In this document: positions 34,019 to 42,497 of the stretch, piece after piece
How positions within the stretch are numbered: position 1 is the stretch's first letter
Layout: every line of letters begins with the position of its first letter
Origin: Umezawaea beigongshangensis
GTDB lineage: Bacteria > Actinomycetota > Actinomycetes > Mycobacteriales > Pseudonocardiaceae
Length of the DNA: 64,000 nt
Assembly: GCF_016464305.1 (NCBI RefSeq)
Contig: NZ_JAEIOJ010000008.1
Coordinates: 175,191 to 239,190 of the forward strand
Direction: 5' to 3'
The notes under the pieces: generated by a model
The model's database searches: none
Seen by the model: only the letters and a program-made list of their open reading frames with translations
What the model was told of the DNA's origin: nothing
Program-made: the position numbers and the translations under genes

Positions 34019-34930
34019 TCAGGGCACGAGGGCGCGGAACACGGCGGCGTGCACGGGGTGCACGGCCGCGGCCCCGTCGTCGAGGTCCCAGAGCACGTCC
34101 TGGAGCACGCGGCCGAGCGTCCAGCCCGCGGCACGCCGCCGGTCCAGACCCGCGACCCCGGTCAGCAGGTCGAACCGGCGGCGCACCGCCCGCGGCGCGT
34201 CGCCGGTGGCGACGGCCTCCGGCCAGCGGTCGCGCAGCGCGGGCAGCAGCTCGAAGCACGGGTCGCCCGCGAGCGGTTTGGGATCGATCGCGAGCCACGG
34301 CTCCCGCTCGGCGGCCAGCACGTTCTCGTGGTGCAGGTCCCAGTGCAGCAACCGGTCCCCCGGCTCGTCGGCGAGTTCGCCGACGGCCGCCGCGCAGGTG
34401 CGCAGCAGTTGCCGGTCCTCGGCGTCGGCCACCGCGGCCAGCGCGGGCGGCGTGCGCGCGAGGAGGCCGCGGGCGATCGTCCCCAGATCGCGCAGCCCCG
34501 GCGGGGCTGCGACGGCCGAGAGCCGGGCCAGCAGCCCGCCGAGCACCTCCAGCGCGGCCTCCTCGCCGAGCGCGGTCAGGTCGCGCGCGCCGTCGAGCCG
34601 CTCCAGCAGCATCGTGCCGGTGGCCGGGTCGTGGCCGAGCAGACGCACCGCGCCGTCGCCGTCCCACGTCCGCAGCGCGAGCGGTTCGCCCGCGGTCTCG
34701 TCGTCCACCGGCTGGAGCTTCAGCGCGGCCGGTGCGCCGTCGCGGCGCAGCACCGGCAGGACGAGCGCGACCGCGCCGACGCGTGCTCCGCCCGCGACGC
34801 GCACGTTCCAGCGGTCGAGCTGGTCGGCCACGAGAGCGGGCAGCGCGGCGATCCAGGCCCGGCCCGCGTCGCCGAACCAGCACGCGTGGGAGTCGGCGAG
34901 CGCGGGCGGGACGTCGGCGGCGGTGAACAC
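34019..34930 (-). CDS. APH(6)-type aminoglycoside/hydroxyurea phosphotransferase-like protein
   Basis: A 303-aa kinase-fold protein of the streptomycin 6-kinase/APH(6) family. The catalytic loop is HWDLHHENVL (Asp base, Asn metal ligand) and the metal-binding Asp is in AIDPKP. ALKLQP contains the ATP-binding Lys. The GTG at 34930 lacks a ribosome-binding site, and a TACCGT box on the minus strand ends 6 nt upstream, suggesting leaderless expression. Many such actinobacterial genes are chromosomal and their natural substrates unknown; streptomycin resistance should not be assumed. Confidence 0.82.
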   Translation of the reverse strand: MFTAADVPPALADSHACWFGDAGRAWIAALPALVADQLDRWNVRVAGGARVGAVALVLPVLRRDGAPAALKLQPVDDETAGEPLALRTWDGDGAVRLLGHDPATGTMLLERLDGARDLTALGEEAALEVLGGLLARLSAVAAPPGLRDLGTIARGLLARTPPALAAVADAEDRQLLRTCAAAVGELADEPGDRLLHWDLHHENVLAAEREPWLAIDPKPLAGDPCFELLPALRDRWPEAVATGDAPRAVRRRFDLLTGVAGLDRRRAAGWTLGRVLQDVLWDLDDGAAAVHPVHAAVFRALVP

Positions 34931-34946
34931 ACGACGACGGTAGCGA

Positions 34947-35414
34947 TCACGCGCCCGTCGTGGAGCCGGGCCGGACGATCATCAGCACGGTGACGGTCGC
35001 CCACAGCAGGTTGAACACGCCCGCCGTTGTGCCGAACGCCCGGAGCCGACCGGTGATCCGCTCGGGCGCGTCCGCGCCGAGCCCCGCCAGGACCTCCTCC
35101 TGCACGGGCAGGACCGCGAACACCAGCACCAGCGCGGCCGCGGCCGTGAGGGCGAGGGACACCGACAGCCACGTGTCGCCGAGCACGCCCATGCTCAGCG
35201 CGGTGGCCACCCCCAGCACCGGCACGGCGACACCCAGCGCCCCGTAGACGCGGCAGATCCGCCGCAGCGTGAGCACCACGGCCAGCGCGTGCGGATCACC
35301 GGGCGCGGCCAGCGCCGCGCGGGCGGCGCGGGGGAACATCCCGGTCGCGACGGTGACCGGTCCTATCGCGACGATCGCCGCGATCACGTGCAACGACAGC
35401 AGGAACTTCGTCAC
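34947..35414 (-). CDS. Small multi-pass membrane protein (possibly DUF2269-like)
   Basis: A 155-aa membrane protein with four hydrophobic segments (about 4-24, 50-72, 80-105, 130-148). The first ends HVIAAIVAIGPVTVATG. The pattern resembles DUF2269-type integral membrane proteins. GTG 35414 follows GGGGAG at good spacing. It lies 16 nt upstream of the APH-like gene on the same strand, though that gene appears to have its own leaderless promoter. The function is unknown. Confidence 0.7.
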   Translation of the reverse strand: MTKFLLSLHVIAAIVAIGPVTVATGMFPRAARAALAAPGDPHALAVVLTLRRICRVYGALGVAVPVLGVATALSMGVLGDTWLSVSLALTAAAALVLVFAVLPVQEEVLAGLGADAPERITGRLRAFGTTAGVFNLLWATVTVLMIVRPGSTTGA

Positions 35415-35608
35415 GGGGCACTCCCCGCGGACACGACTCGCACGCGCACATCCCCTCGACGGTGGTCCGCGCAACGCTAGGCGGCCCTCCCGGACGGAAG
35501 AAGTGGCGAAAGTGCCACCTACCGCCTGGTTCTGGCCACGGCGGCTCACCCGTTCCGACCTGCCCCTCCGCGCCCGCGGGCCGGTCCGCGACGGGGTACG
35601 TTCCGGAC

Positions 35609-36559
35609 GTGCACAGCGTCCTCGTCCTCGCCCTCGACGGCGTGGTCCCGTTCGACCTGTCCGTGCCCGTCGAGACGTTCGGCCGCGCCCGGCTGCCCGG
35701 TGGAGGGCCCGCCTACCGGGTGCGGGTCTGCGCTCCGTCGCCCGACGTCGAGGCGGGCGCGTTCACGCTGCGCGCGCGGCACGGCCTGAAGGCGCTCGCC
35801 GACGCGGACACGATCGTCGTGCCCGGCGTCACCGACGTCTCGGCCCCGGTGCCGCCCGAGGTGCTCGACGCGCTGCGCCTGGCGGCCGGTCGCGGAACCC
35901 GGATCGCGTCGGTGTGCTCGGGCGCGTTCACGCTCGCCGCGACCGGACTGCTCGACGGGCTGCGCGCCACGACGCACTGGGCGTGCACCTCGGCGCTGGC
36001 GGCCGCGTACCCGGCGGTCGACGTCGACGCGAGCGTGCTGTTCGTGGACAACGGCTCCGTCCTCACCTCGGCGGGCGCCGCGGCGGGGCTGGACATGTGC
36101 CTGCACATGATCCGGCGCGACCACGGGTCGGCGGTCGCCGCCGACGCGGCCCGCCTGTCGGTGATGCCGCTGGAGCGCGACGGCGGGCAGGCGCAGTTCA
36201 TCGTGCACGAGCCGCCCGCGCCGGACGGCGCGACGCTCCAGCCGCTGCTGCTGTGGCTGGAGGAGAACGCGCACCGCGAGCTGACCCTGGACGACATCGC
36301 CGCACACGCCGCCCTGAGCACCAGGACGCTGAACCGCCGGTTCCGCGAGCAGACCGGCACCACACCGCTGCAGTGGCTGCACCGCGCGCGCCTGCGACGC
36401 GCGCAGCACCTGCTGGAGACGACGGCGCACCCGGTGGAACGCATCGCCGGTCAGGTCGGATTCGGTTCCCCCACCACGTTCCGAGACCGCTTCAAGCGGC
36501 TCGTCGGCACCAGCCCGCAGGCGTACCGGCGCGCGTTCCGCGGCGCGGCGGCCTCGTGA
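35609..36559 (+). CDS. GlxA-type transcriptional regulator (DJ-1/PfpI plus AraC HTH)
   Basis: A 316-aa regulator. Residues about 1-190 form a DJ-1/PfpI amidotransferase-like domain with the Cys nucleophile-elbow region SVCSGAFTLAATGLL. Residues about 215-310 carry two AraC-type helix-turn-helix motifs (TLDDIAAHAALSTRTLNRRF and ERIAGQVGFGSPTTF). TACGTT (35597-35602) ends 6 nt before GTG 35609, so the gene is probably leaderless. Target genes are unknown; the neighbouring SnoaL-like gene is convergent. Confidence 0.92.
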   Translation: MHSVLVLALDGVVPFDLSVPVETFGRARLPGGGPAYRVRVCAPSPDVEAGAFTLRARHGLKALADADTIVVPGVTDVSAPVPPEVLDALRLAAGRGTRIASVCSGAFTLAATGLLDGLRATTHWACTSALAAAYPAVDVDASVLFVDNGSVLTSAGAAAGLDMCLHMIRRDHGSAVAADAARLSVMPLERDGGQAQFIVHEPPAPDGATLQPLLLWLEENAHRELTLDDIAAHAALSTRTLNRRFREQTGTTPLQWLHRARLRRAQHLLETTAHPVERIAGQVGFGSPTTFRDRFKRLVGTSPQAYRRAFRGAAAS

Positions 36560-36595
36560 GGCGGCGTCCGGCCCGTCCACCGGCGCGGTCCACGG

Positions 36596-37075
36596 CTACT
36601 TCCCGGGCACGAACGACCCGGTCGTCTCGGCGGCCTCGATCGCCGACGAGAAGTCGGGGCTGGCCCCGAGCTGGGCGAGCATCACGTTCGTCGCGTTGTA
36701 GCAGTTGAACCTCTCGATTCTTCCCCCGCGGAGGTACCAGAGATCCGCCGTCGGCACGTCGATGCGGTTACCGGTCGGGCGGATGTCGCCGATCGGAGTC
36801 GGGAACGCGCCGAGATGCGTTCCCCGAATTCGCAGTTCGACGGCGACGACGTCACCGACCGCATGCACTTCGAGCAGCTCGCGGTGGACGTCGGGAAAGA
36901 CGCCGGCGAACCCCGTCAACGCCAGAGGGATCTCGTCCCCGCGGAAGGTCTGCGAATTCGGCACGTCGTTGAACGTTCCGTCCTCGGTGAACAAGGCGCG
37001 AAAACCGTGCCCGTCGAGGACGTCCCCCTCCGACAACCGGTACGCCTCGCGAACGACCTCTTCGTTGCTCTTCAC
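36596..37075 (-). CDS. SnoaL-like polyketide cyclase / NTF2-fold protein
   Basis: A 159-aa protein with the cone-shaped alpha+beta fold of SnoaL/ester-cyclase families (VVREAYRLSEGD, FRALFTEDGTF, VELRIRGTHLGAF). GTG 37075 follows AGGAAGGGC. It is divergent from the TetR gene at 37256 with a perfect palindrome between them, so it is the probable target of that repressor. Members bind or isomerise small organic molecules; the substrate is unknown. Its GC content is a little lower than that of its neighbours. Confidence 0.85.
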   Translation of the reverse strand: MKSNEEVVREAYRLSEGDVLDGHGFRALFTEDGTFNDVPNSQTFRGDEIPLALTGFAGVFPDVHRELLEVHAVGDVVAVELRIRGTHLGAFPTPIGDIRPTGNRIDVPTADLWYLRGGRIERFNCYNATNVMLAQLGASPDFSSAIEAAETTGSFVPGK

Positions 37076-37221
37076 TTCTGCCCTTCCTCGATCCTCGGTG
37101 TCGCTACGGGAAATGCGGTGCCCGCCGCCCGGCAGGGGTCGAACGGCGACGCCGTCCACCGGGTCGACGACGCCTCCGACGTGGTCTCACCGATGCGCGC
37201 CCCACCCAAGCTAGCGAGTTT

Positions 37222-37248
37222 TTGACCGTACGGTCAATAACGTAAGCT
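37222..37248 (+). promoter_or_regulatory. TetR-type operator (perfect 16-bp palindrome) and leaderless promoter
   Basis: TTGACCGTACGGTCAA (37222-37237) is a perfect palindrome between the divergent SnoaL-like and TetR genes. TAAGCT (37243-37248) ends 7 nt before the TetR GTG at 37256 and serves as a leaderless -10; the palindrome overlaps the -35 position. Confidence 0.8.
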
Positions 37249-37255
37249 CGCTCAC

Positions 37256-38080
37256 GTGCCGCGTCCCCGCGAGTTCCTGGAGAGCGACGTCGTCAGCAGC
37301 GCCGGCGAGGTGCTCGCCGTGCGCGGCCCCGCCGCCGCGACCCCGGACGACCTGGTGCGGGCGACCGGCCCGGGGAAGCAGAGCTCGTACAACGCGTTCG
37401 GCGGGAAGCGGGAACTGTTCTTCCGGGCGCTGCCCGAGGACCGGGAGGAGGCGACGCGCGCCGTCTCGGAAGCGCTCGGACACGACGACGCTTCGCCGCT
37501 GGAACGAATTCGTGGTCACATGCTCCTGATGGCGATCGAGTTCGGCAGCACTGATCGGCGGGTCTCGCTCACCACGCGTGCGCTGGTCGAGTCGACCGGT
37601 GAGCAGGACCCGCTCTCGACGGCCGCGAAGACCGGCATCGAGCAGCTCGCCGGTGTCCACGCCCGCTGCCTGGAACACGCGCGGGAGAACGAGGATCTCC
37701 CGGAGGACGCGAACGTGCAATCGCCGGCGGTCTACTTCGTCGCCACCACCAGGGGGATGGAACTGCTCGGCCGCGCCGGTGTCGGCCGCAGCGTTCTCAC
37801 CGCGGTCGCACTCGACGCGCTTCGCGTGCTGCACGGCCGGCGGATGGAAGAGGCCGACGACCGTCCGTCCGCGCGGGAACGACTGCCGACGCCCGACCAC
37901 CGCCGAGACGAACCCTCTCCAGCAGGTCCGCACACCCGCCGCCGGATCGCTCCGCGATCACGTGCGCGCAAGGTGAACGGGCCGGGGAGCCGACACCGGC
38001 GGCCGGGACGGTCACCGCGGCGGTGCGCGCGCGGTCACCTGCCGACGCGGCCCCGTCGCGCGGGACGCGGCGCGGAGTAG
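37256..38080 (+). CDS. TetR-family regulator with unusual basic C-terminal extension
   Basis: A 274-aa product as annotated. Residues 1-200 are a normal TetR protein: helix-turn-helix region (DDLVRATGPGKQSSYNAFGGKRELF) and a helical core ending at ALDALRVLHGRRMEEADD. The remaining about 75 residues are Arg/Pro-rich low complexity and look like out-of-frame DNA. TetR proteins are normally about 190-200 aa, so the true stop may have been lost by a point indel or mutation near 37860. It is leaderless from TAAGCT and is divergent from its likely target. Confidence 0.82.
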   Translation: MPRPREFLESDVVSSAGEVLAVRGPAAATPDDLVRATGPGKQSSYNAFGGKRELFFRALPEDREEATRAVSEALGHDDASPLERIRGHMLLMAIEFGSTDRRVSLTTRALVESTGEQDPLSTAAKTGIEQLAGVHARCLEHARENEDLPEDANVQSPAVYFVATTRGMELLGRAGVGRSVLTAVALDALRVLHGRRMEEADDRPSARERLPTPDHRRDEPSPAGPHTRRRIAPRSRARKVNGPGSRHRRPGRSPRRCARGHLPTRPRRAGRGAE

Positions 38081-38096
38081 TACCGTTCGGCCCCAC

Positions 38097-38118
38097 ATGA
38101 TGAAAGCGCTCTCATCAT
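38097..38118. promoter_or_regulatory. LacI-type operator in a 22-bp near-perfect palindrome
   Basis: The centre TGAAAGCGCTCTCA (38101-38114) is the exact reverse complement of the site at 8616-8629. Flanking ATGA/TCAT extends it to a 22-bp palindrome with one mismatched pair. It lies about 55 nt upstream of the chitinase -35. Confidence 0.75.
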
Positions 38119-38171
38119 GGTCGCGGGCAGTCACGCGTCACGAGTCCTCACGAACTGCCCGCTCCACCCTT

Positions 38172-38200
38172 CTTGACTGGTGTAGACCAATCCGGTTGAG
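38172..38200 (+). promoter_or_regulatory. Chitinase promoter overlapped by a DasR (dre)-like site
   Basis: TTGACT (38172-38177), 17 nt and TTGAGT (38195-38200) form a plausible promoter. ACTGGTGTAGACCAAT (38175-38190) matches the DasR dre consensus (TGGTCTAGACCA core) with one central change and covers the spacer, the usual layout of actinomycete chitinase promoters under N-acetylglucosamine control. Confidence 0.75.
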
Positions 38201-38323
38201 TGGGAGAGGTCTCGTGGCGAACGTCTTCCCTGAGGCGTTCGTCGTGGCGTGACAGCTCGTGTGCGGATCGAACCCCTGTCATCGATCTCGTGCGGATTGT
38301 GCTGCACGAATTGGAGTGATCGA

Positions 38324-39406
38324 ATGTCGAGACAACGCCTCATGGCGGCAGTGGCCGCCGCGGCGGCCGTCGGCACCCTGGCCGTCGTCCTGCCGCTGGC
38401 CTCGGCGTCGGCGGCGACCTGCGCGACGGCGTGGAGCTCGGCCACCGCGTACACCGGGGACACCACCGTGTCCCACGGCGGCCACAACTGGCGCGCCAAG
38501 TGGTGGACCCAGGACGAAGCCCCCAGCACCGGTGGCACCGGTGTCTGGGAGGACAAGGGCACGTGCGGTGGCGGCACCACCACCCCGACCGCTGCCTGCG
38601 ACCACCCCGCGTGGGTGGCCGGGCAGTTCTACGCGGTCGGCAGCATCGTCAAGTACACCGACGGCAAGTACTACGTCGCCGAGCACGAGAACCCCGGCTA
38701 CGACCCGGTCATCAGCACCTGGTTCTGGGAGCCGCACACCTGCACCGGTGGCGGCACCACGCCGCCCACGAACCCGCCGGGCAACTCCGGCTTCGTGGTC
38801 AGCGAGGCCCAGTTCAACCAGATGTTCCCGAGCCGGAACTCCTTCTACACCTACAACGGCCTCACCGCCGCGCTGAGCGCCTACCCCGGTTTCGCCGGGA
38901 CGGGCAGCGACACGGTGAAGAAGCAGGAGGCGGCGGCGTTCCTGGCCAACGTCAACCACGAGACCGGCGGTCTCGTGCACATCGTCGAGCAGAACACCGC
39001 GAACTACCCGCACTACTGCGACACCGGCCAGCCCTACGGCTGCCCCGCGGGACAGGCGGCGTACTACGGTCGCGGTCCGGTCCAGCTGAGCTGGAACTTC
39101 AACTACAAGGCCGCGGGCGACGCACTGGGCATCGACCTGCTGCGCAACCCGCACCTGGTCCAGCAGGACGCCTCGGTGGCCTGGAAGACCGGTCTCTGGT
39201 ACTGGAACACGCAGTCCGGTCCGGGCACGATGACCCCGCACAACGCGATGGTCAACGGCGCCGGCTTCGGTGAGACGATCCGCAGCATCAACGGCAGTCT
39301 GGAGTGCGGGGGCCGCAACCCCGCGCAGGTCCAGAGCCGGATCGCCTCCTACCAGCGCTTCGCCTCGATCCTGGGCGTGACGCCGGGCAACAACCTGAGC
39401 TGCTGA
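38324..39406 (+). CDS. Secreted GH19 chitinase with two CBM5/12 chitin-binding modules
   Basis: A 360-aa preprotein with a signal peptide to about Ala31. Two CBM5/12 modules follow (about 33-82 and 92-141; WSSATAYTGD and WVAGQFYAVGS with Trp-Trp patches), joined by Gly/Thr-rich linkers. The GH19 domain (about 157-360) carries catalytic E213 (NHETGG) and E222 (IVEQN), and YYGRGPVQLSWNFNY, as in Streptomyces ChiC. ATG 38324 follows TTGGAG. A DasR-like site and a LacI-type operator upstream suggest joint control by N-acetylglucosamine status and another sugar. It hydrolyses chitin extracellularly. Confidence 0.95.
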   Translation: MSRQRLMAAVAAAAAVGTLAVVLPLASASAATCATAWSSATAYTGDTTVSHGGHNWRAKWWTQDEAPSTGGTGVWEDKGTCGGGTTTPTAACDHPAWVAGQFYAVGSIVKYTDGKYYVAEHENPGYDPVISTWFWEPHTCTGGGTTPPTNPPGNSGFVVSEAQFNQMFPSRNSFYTYNGLTAALSAYPGFAGTGSDTVKKQEAAAFLANVNHETGGLVHIVEQNTANYPHYCDTGQPYGCPAGQAAYYGRGPVQLSWNFNYKAAGDALGIDLLRNPHLVQQDASVAWKTGLWYWNTQSGPGTMTPHNAMVNGAGFGETIRSINGSLECGGRNPAQVQSRIASYQRFASILGVTPGNNLSC

Positions 39407-39421
39407 TCCCAGCGGTTCGAC

Positions 39422-39454
39422 GAGGGGGCGCGACCGCACCGGTCGCGCCCCCTC
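39422..39454 (+). terminator. Terminator after the chitinase gene
   Basis: A 14-bp perfect stem (39422-39435 with 39441-39454) and a 5-nt loop begin 15 nt after the stop codon. Confidence 0.9.
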
Positions 39455-39550
39455 CGCCGTGTCCGGACCCCCCACCCGCGGCGGCCTTCGTCACGCCCCG
39501 CAAGGTCGGGGGCACTTCCATCACCGTCCGGAACCAGTTGCGACCGTTCG

Positions 39551-39564
39551 AGGGAGCGCTCCCA
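39551..39564. promoter_or_regulatory. CebR-like operator upstream of the GH3 gene
   Basis: AGGGAGCGCTCCCA contains the perfect 12-bp palindrome GGGAGCGCTCCC and matches the published CebR box TGGGAGCGCTCCCA at 13 of 14 positions. It lies 91 nt before the GH3 start. Confidence 0.78.
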
Positions 39565-39572
39565 CGGATTTG

Positions 39573-39601
39573 TTGACCCGACGGTGTCCAGCAGTCACGA
39601 T
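39573..39601 (+). promoter_or_regulatory. Putative promoter of the GH3 gene
   Basis: TTGACC (39573-39578), a 17-nt spacer and CACGAT (39596-39601). The CebR-like box lies immediately upstream of the -35. Confidence 0.4.
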
Positions 39602-39655
39602 CGGTGCGGCGCAACGACGAAGATGCGTCAGGCGCACCACGAGAACGGACCGTTG

Positions 39656-42313
39656 ATGAGCAGATCCTCCGCTCGACCGCCCGCGCGCCGCCGCGCGCTC
39701 GCGGCACTGGCGAGCGTCGCCCTGCTGGCGGGGCTGACGGGCGGGACTCCCGCCGCGACCGCCGACCCGAAGCACTCCCGGCAGCCGGTGATCGGCAAGC
39801 CCGCTGTGGACTCCCACGGCTGCGCGCGCATCGAGAACAAGCTCCCCACCCTGTCGGAGTGGCCGAAGGTCGACAGCAGGATCGACCGCAGCCCGTCCGA
39901 CGAGCGACGCGTCAGCGCGATGGTGGCGGGCATGACCCTGGCCGAGAAGATCGGTCAGATGACGCAGCCCGAGATCGCCGCGATCACCCCGGACGAGGTG
40001 AAGCAGTACGCCATCGGCTCCGTGCTCAACGGCGGCGGGTCGTGGCCGAACAAGGACAAGCACGCCTCTCCGCAGGCGTGGCTGGAGCTCGCCGACGCCT
40101 ACTGGCAGGCGTCCGTGGACACCCGCACGAAGGTCCCCGTCATCTGGGGCATCGACGCCGTGCACGGCAACAACAACGTCTACGGCGCGACGATCTTCCC
40201 GCACAACATCGGCCTGGGCGCGGCGAAGGACCCCTGCCTGGTCCGCGACATCAGCGAGGCGACGGCGAAGCAGATCCGCGCGACCGGCCAGGACTGGGCG
40301 TTCGCCCCGACCCTCGCCGTCGTGCGCGACGACCGCTGGGGCCGCACCTACGAGGGCTACTCCGAGGACCCGCGCATCACCCGCGCCTACGGCTACGAGG
40401 CCGTGCGGGGTCTCCAGGGCGGCGGTTCCCGGCGTCTGGACGACGACGGCGTGCTCGCGACCGCCAAGCACTTCATCGGTGACGGCGGCACGATCAAGGG
40501 CCTCGACCAGGGCGTGACCCCGTCCTCCGAGGCCGAGATGATCAACTTGCACGGTCAGGGCTACTACGGCGCGCTCGCCGCGGGCGCGCAGACCGTGATG
40601 GCGTCGTTCAACAGCTGGACCAACGAGGAACTCGGCATCACCGAGGGCAAGCTGCACGGCAGCAAGAAGGCGCTCGACGAGATCCTGAAGCGCAAGATGG
40701 GCTTCGACGGGGTCGTGGTGTCCGACTGGAACGGCATCGGCCAGGTCCAGGGGTGCACGAACTCCAGCTGCGCGCAGGCGATCAACGCGGGCATCGACGT
40801 CGTGATGGTGCCGAACGACTGGAAGGCGTTCATCGCCAACACCACCGCGCAGGTCGAGAGCGGCGAGATCCCGATGTCCCGCATCGACGACGCGGTGACG
40901 CGCATCCTGCGCGTCAAGCTGCGCGCCGGGATCTTCGACGCCCCGAAGCCGTCGCAGCGCGACCACGCCGGGTCGCAGCGGGCGCTGGAGGCGCGCGAAC
41001 TGGCGCGCAAGGCCGTCCGCGAGTCCCAGGTCCTGCTGAAGAACGAGAAGCGGGTCCTGCCGCTGTCGCCGCGCTCGAAGGTCCTCGTCGTCGGCAAGAG
41101 CGCCGACAGCATGCAGAACCAGACCGGCGGCTGGACGCTGAGCTGGCAGGGCACCGGCAACACCAACGCGGACTTCCCCAACGGCACGACCGTCCTCGGT
41201 GGCCTGAAGGAGGCCCTCGGCGAGGCGAACGTGACGTTCAGCGAGACCGCCGAGGGCGTCGACCCGGCCGCCTACGACGCCGTGATCGCCGTCATCGGCG
41301 AGACGCCGTACGCGGAGGGCGTCGGCGACCTGACCCGCAAGACGCTGGAGCACGCCAAGCTCTACCCGGCCGACCTCGCGGTGCTGGACCGGGTCAGCGG
41401 CAAGGGCGCCCCGGTGGTGACCGTGTACGTCGGCGGTCGCCCGATGTGGGTCAACAAGGAGCTCAACCGCTCCGACGCGTTCGTGGCGGCGTGGCTGCCC
41501 GGCACCGAGGGCGGTGGCGTGACCGACCTGCTGGTGCGGGGCCGCCACACCGGTCGCGGCTACACCGGCGTCCTGTCGTACTCCTGGCCGCGCGAGGCGT
41601 GCCAGACGCCGCTGAACCCCGGCGCCGAGGGCTACGACCCGCTGTTCGCGCTGGGCTACGGCCTGCGCAACGGCCAGACCGGCGAGGTCGGCCGGCTCGA
41701 CGAGACGTCGCCGGAGTTCGGCTGCGGCGGAACGGGCGGCGGTGGTGACGCCACCGAGCCGCTGGAGATCTTCAACCGCACCGACGCGGCTCCCTACAAG
41801 AGCTTCATCGGTTCGGCGGAGAACTGGGGCGGCACCGAGATCGGCGCGGACGGCACCGCCTCCCACGCCGAGATCGACGTCGTGCAGTCCGACGTCACCG
41901 TCCAGCAGGACGGCCTGAGGGGCACGTGGACCGGCACCGGGCCCGCGCAGCTCTACCTCCAGGACCCGGCGGGCGGCAGCGACCTGCGCGGCTACCTCAA
42001 CACGAACAGCGCGCTGGTGTTCGACACGATCGTCCACCAGGCGCCGACGTCGAACACCGTGATCAGCACGCACTGCACCTACCCGTGCTTCGCCGAGGTG
42101 CAGGCGAACTCGCTGTTCAAGGGGATGGAGCCGGGGGTCAGGACGACGGTGAAGATCCCGGTCTCGTGCTTCGCGAGCCTGGACTTCGAGGCGGTCAACA
42201 CGCCGTTCCTGGTCTACACCGACGGCCCGTTCTCCGCGTCGTTCGCGAACGTGCGGTGGGTGCCGCAGGCCGCGGGTGACGCCGACGCGAAGAAGTGCGC
42301 CGATCTGACCTAG
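39656..42313 (+). CDS. Secreted GH3 beta-glucosidase (exo-beta-glucanase) with C-terminal beta-sandwich domain
   Basis: An 885-aa preprotein with a signal peptide to about Ala36. The GH3 (alpha/beta)8 barrel (about 75-425) carries the nucleophile D357 in VVVSDWNG; the second alpha/beta sandwich spans about 450-660. Residues about 700-870 form an additional ExoP-like galactose-binding beta-sandwich, as in marine and actinobacterial exo-1,3/1,4-glucanases. ATG 39656 begins the signal peptide, with a weak leader. The CebR-like box upstream suggests induction by cello-oligosaccharides. It should release glucose from beta-glucan oligomers produced by the GH16 enzymes. Confidence 0.93.
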   Translation: MSRSSARPPARRRALAALASVALLAGLTGGTPAATADPKHSRQPVIGKPAVDSHGCARIENKLPTLSEWPKVDSRIDRSPSDERRVSAMVAGMTLAEKIGQMTQPEIAAITPDEVKQYAIGSVLNGGGSWPNKDKHASPQAWLELADAYWQASVDTRTKVPVIWGIDAVHGNNNVYGATIFPHNIGLGAAKDPCLVRDISEATAKQIRATGQDWAFAPTLAVVRDDRWGRTYEGYSEDPRITRAYGYEAVRGLQGGGSRRLDDDGVLATAKHFIGDGGTIKGLDQGVTPSSEAEMINLHGQGYYGALAAGAQTVMASFNSWTNEELGITEGKLHGSKKALDEILKRKMGFDGVVVSDWNGIGQVQGCTNSSCAQAINAGIDVVMVPNDWKAFIANTTAQVESGEIPMSRIDDAVTRILRVKLRAGIFDAPKPSQRDHAGSQRALEARELARKAVRESQVLLKNEKRVLPLSPRSKVLVVGKSADSMQNQTGGWTLSWQGTGNTNADFPNGTTVLGGLKEALGEANVTFSETAEGVDPAAYDAVIAVIGETPYAEGVGDLTRKTLEHAKLYPADLAVLDRVSGKGAPVVTVYVGGRPMWVNKELNRSDAFVAAWLPGTEGGGVTDLLVRGRHTGRGYTGVLSYSWPREACQTPLNPGAEGYDPLFALGYGLRNGQTGEVGRLDETSPEFGCGGTGGGGDATEPLEIFNRTDAAPYKSFIGSAENWGGTEIGADGTASHAEIDVVQSDVTVQQDGLRGTWTGTGPAQLYLQDPAGGSDLRGYLNTNSALVFDTIVHQAPTSNTVISTHCTYPCFAEVQANSLFKGMEPGVRTTVKIPVSCFASLDFEAVNTPFLVYTDGPFSASFANVRWVPQAAGDADAKKCADLT

Positions 42314-42331
42314 ATCGGCCGGACCACGCCG

Positions 42332-42372
42332 CGGAGGGCCGCGGGGGCGCACACCGCCCCCGCGGCCCTCCG
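42332..42372. terminator. Strong terminator after the GH3 gene
   Basis: An 18-bp perfect stem (42332-42349 with 42355-42372) with a 5-nt loop. The rest of the gap to the convergent TetR gene (42373-42497) shows nothing recognisable. Confidence 0.9.
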
Positions 42373-42497
42373 TGCTTCACCGGGACACCCGTTCCGGCCG
42401 CGGTCGGAGAGCCGTGCCTCCCGGACGCCGCAGGCGGACGTGGTGCGCGACGAGGACCGGGCCGTGCTCCTCGCGACGCCCTCCGGCGCGACGGCGC

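Noticed and set aside
34019-34930. Acquired streptomycin resistance gene
   Set aside because: The kinase motifs fit APH(6)-like proteins, but there are no mobile elements and actinomycetes carry many chromosomal relatives of unknown substrate.
39521-42352. Minus-strand frame of about 940 codons opposite the GH3 gene
   Set aside because: It is a shadow of the GH3 coding sequence with no recognisable domain.
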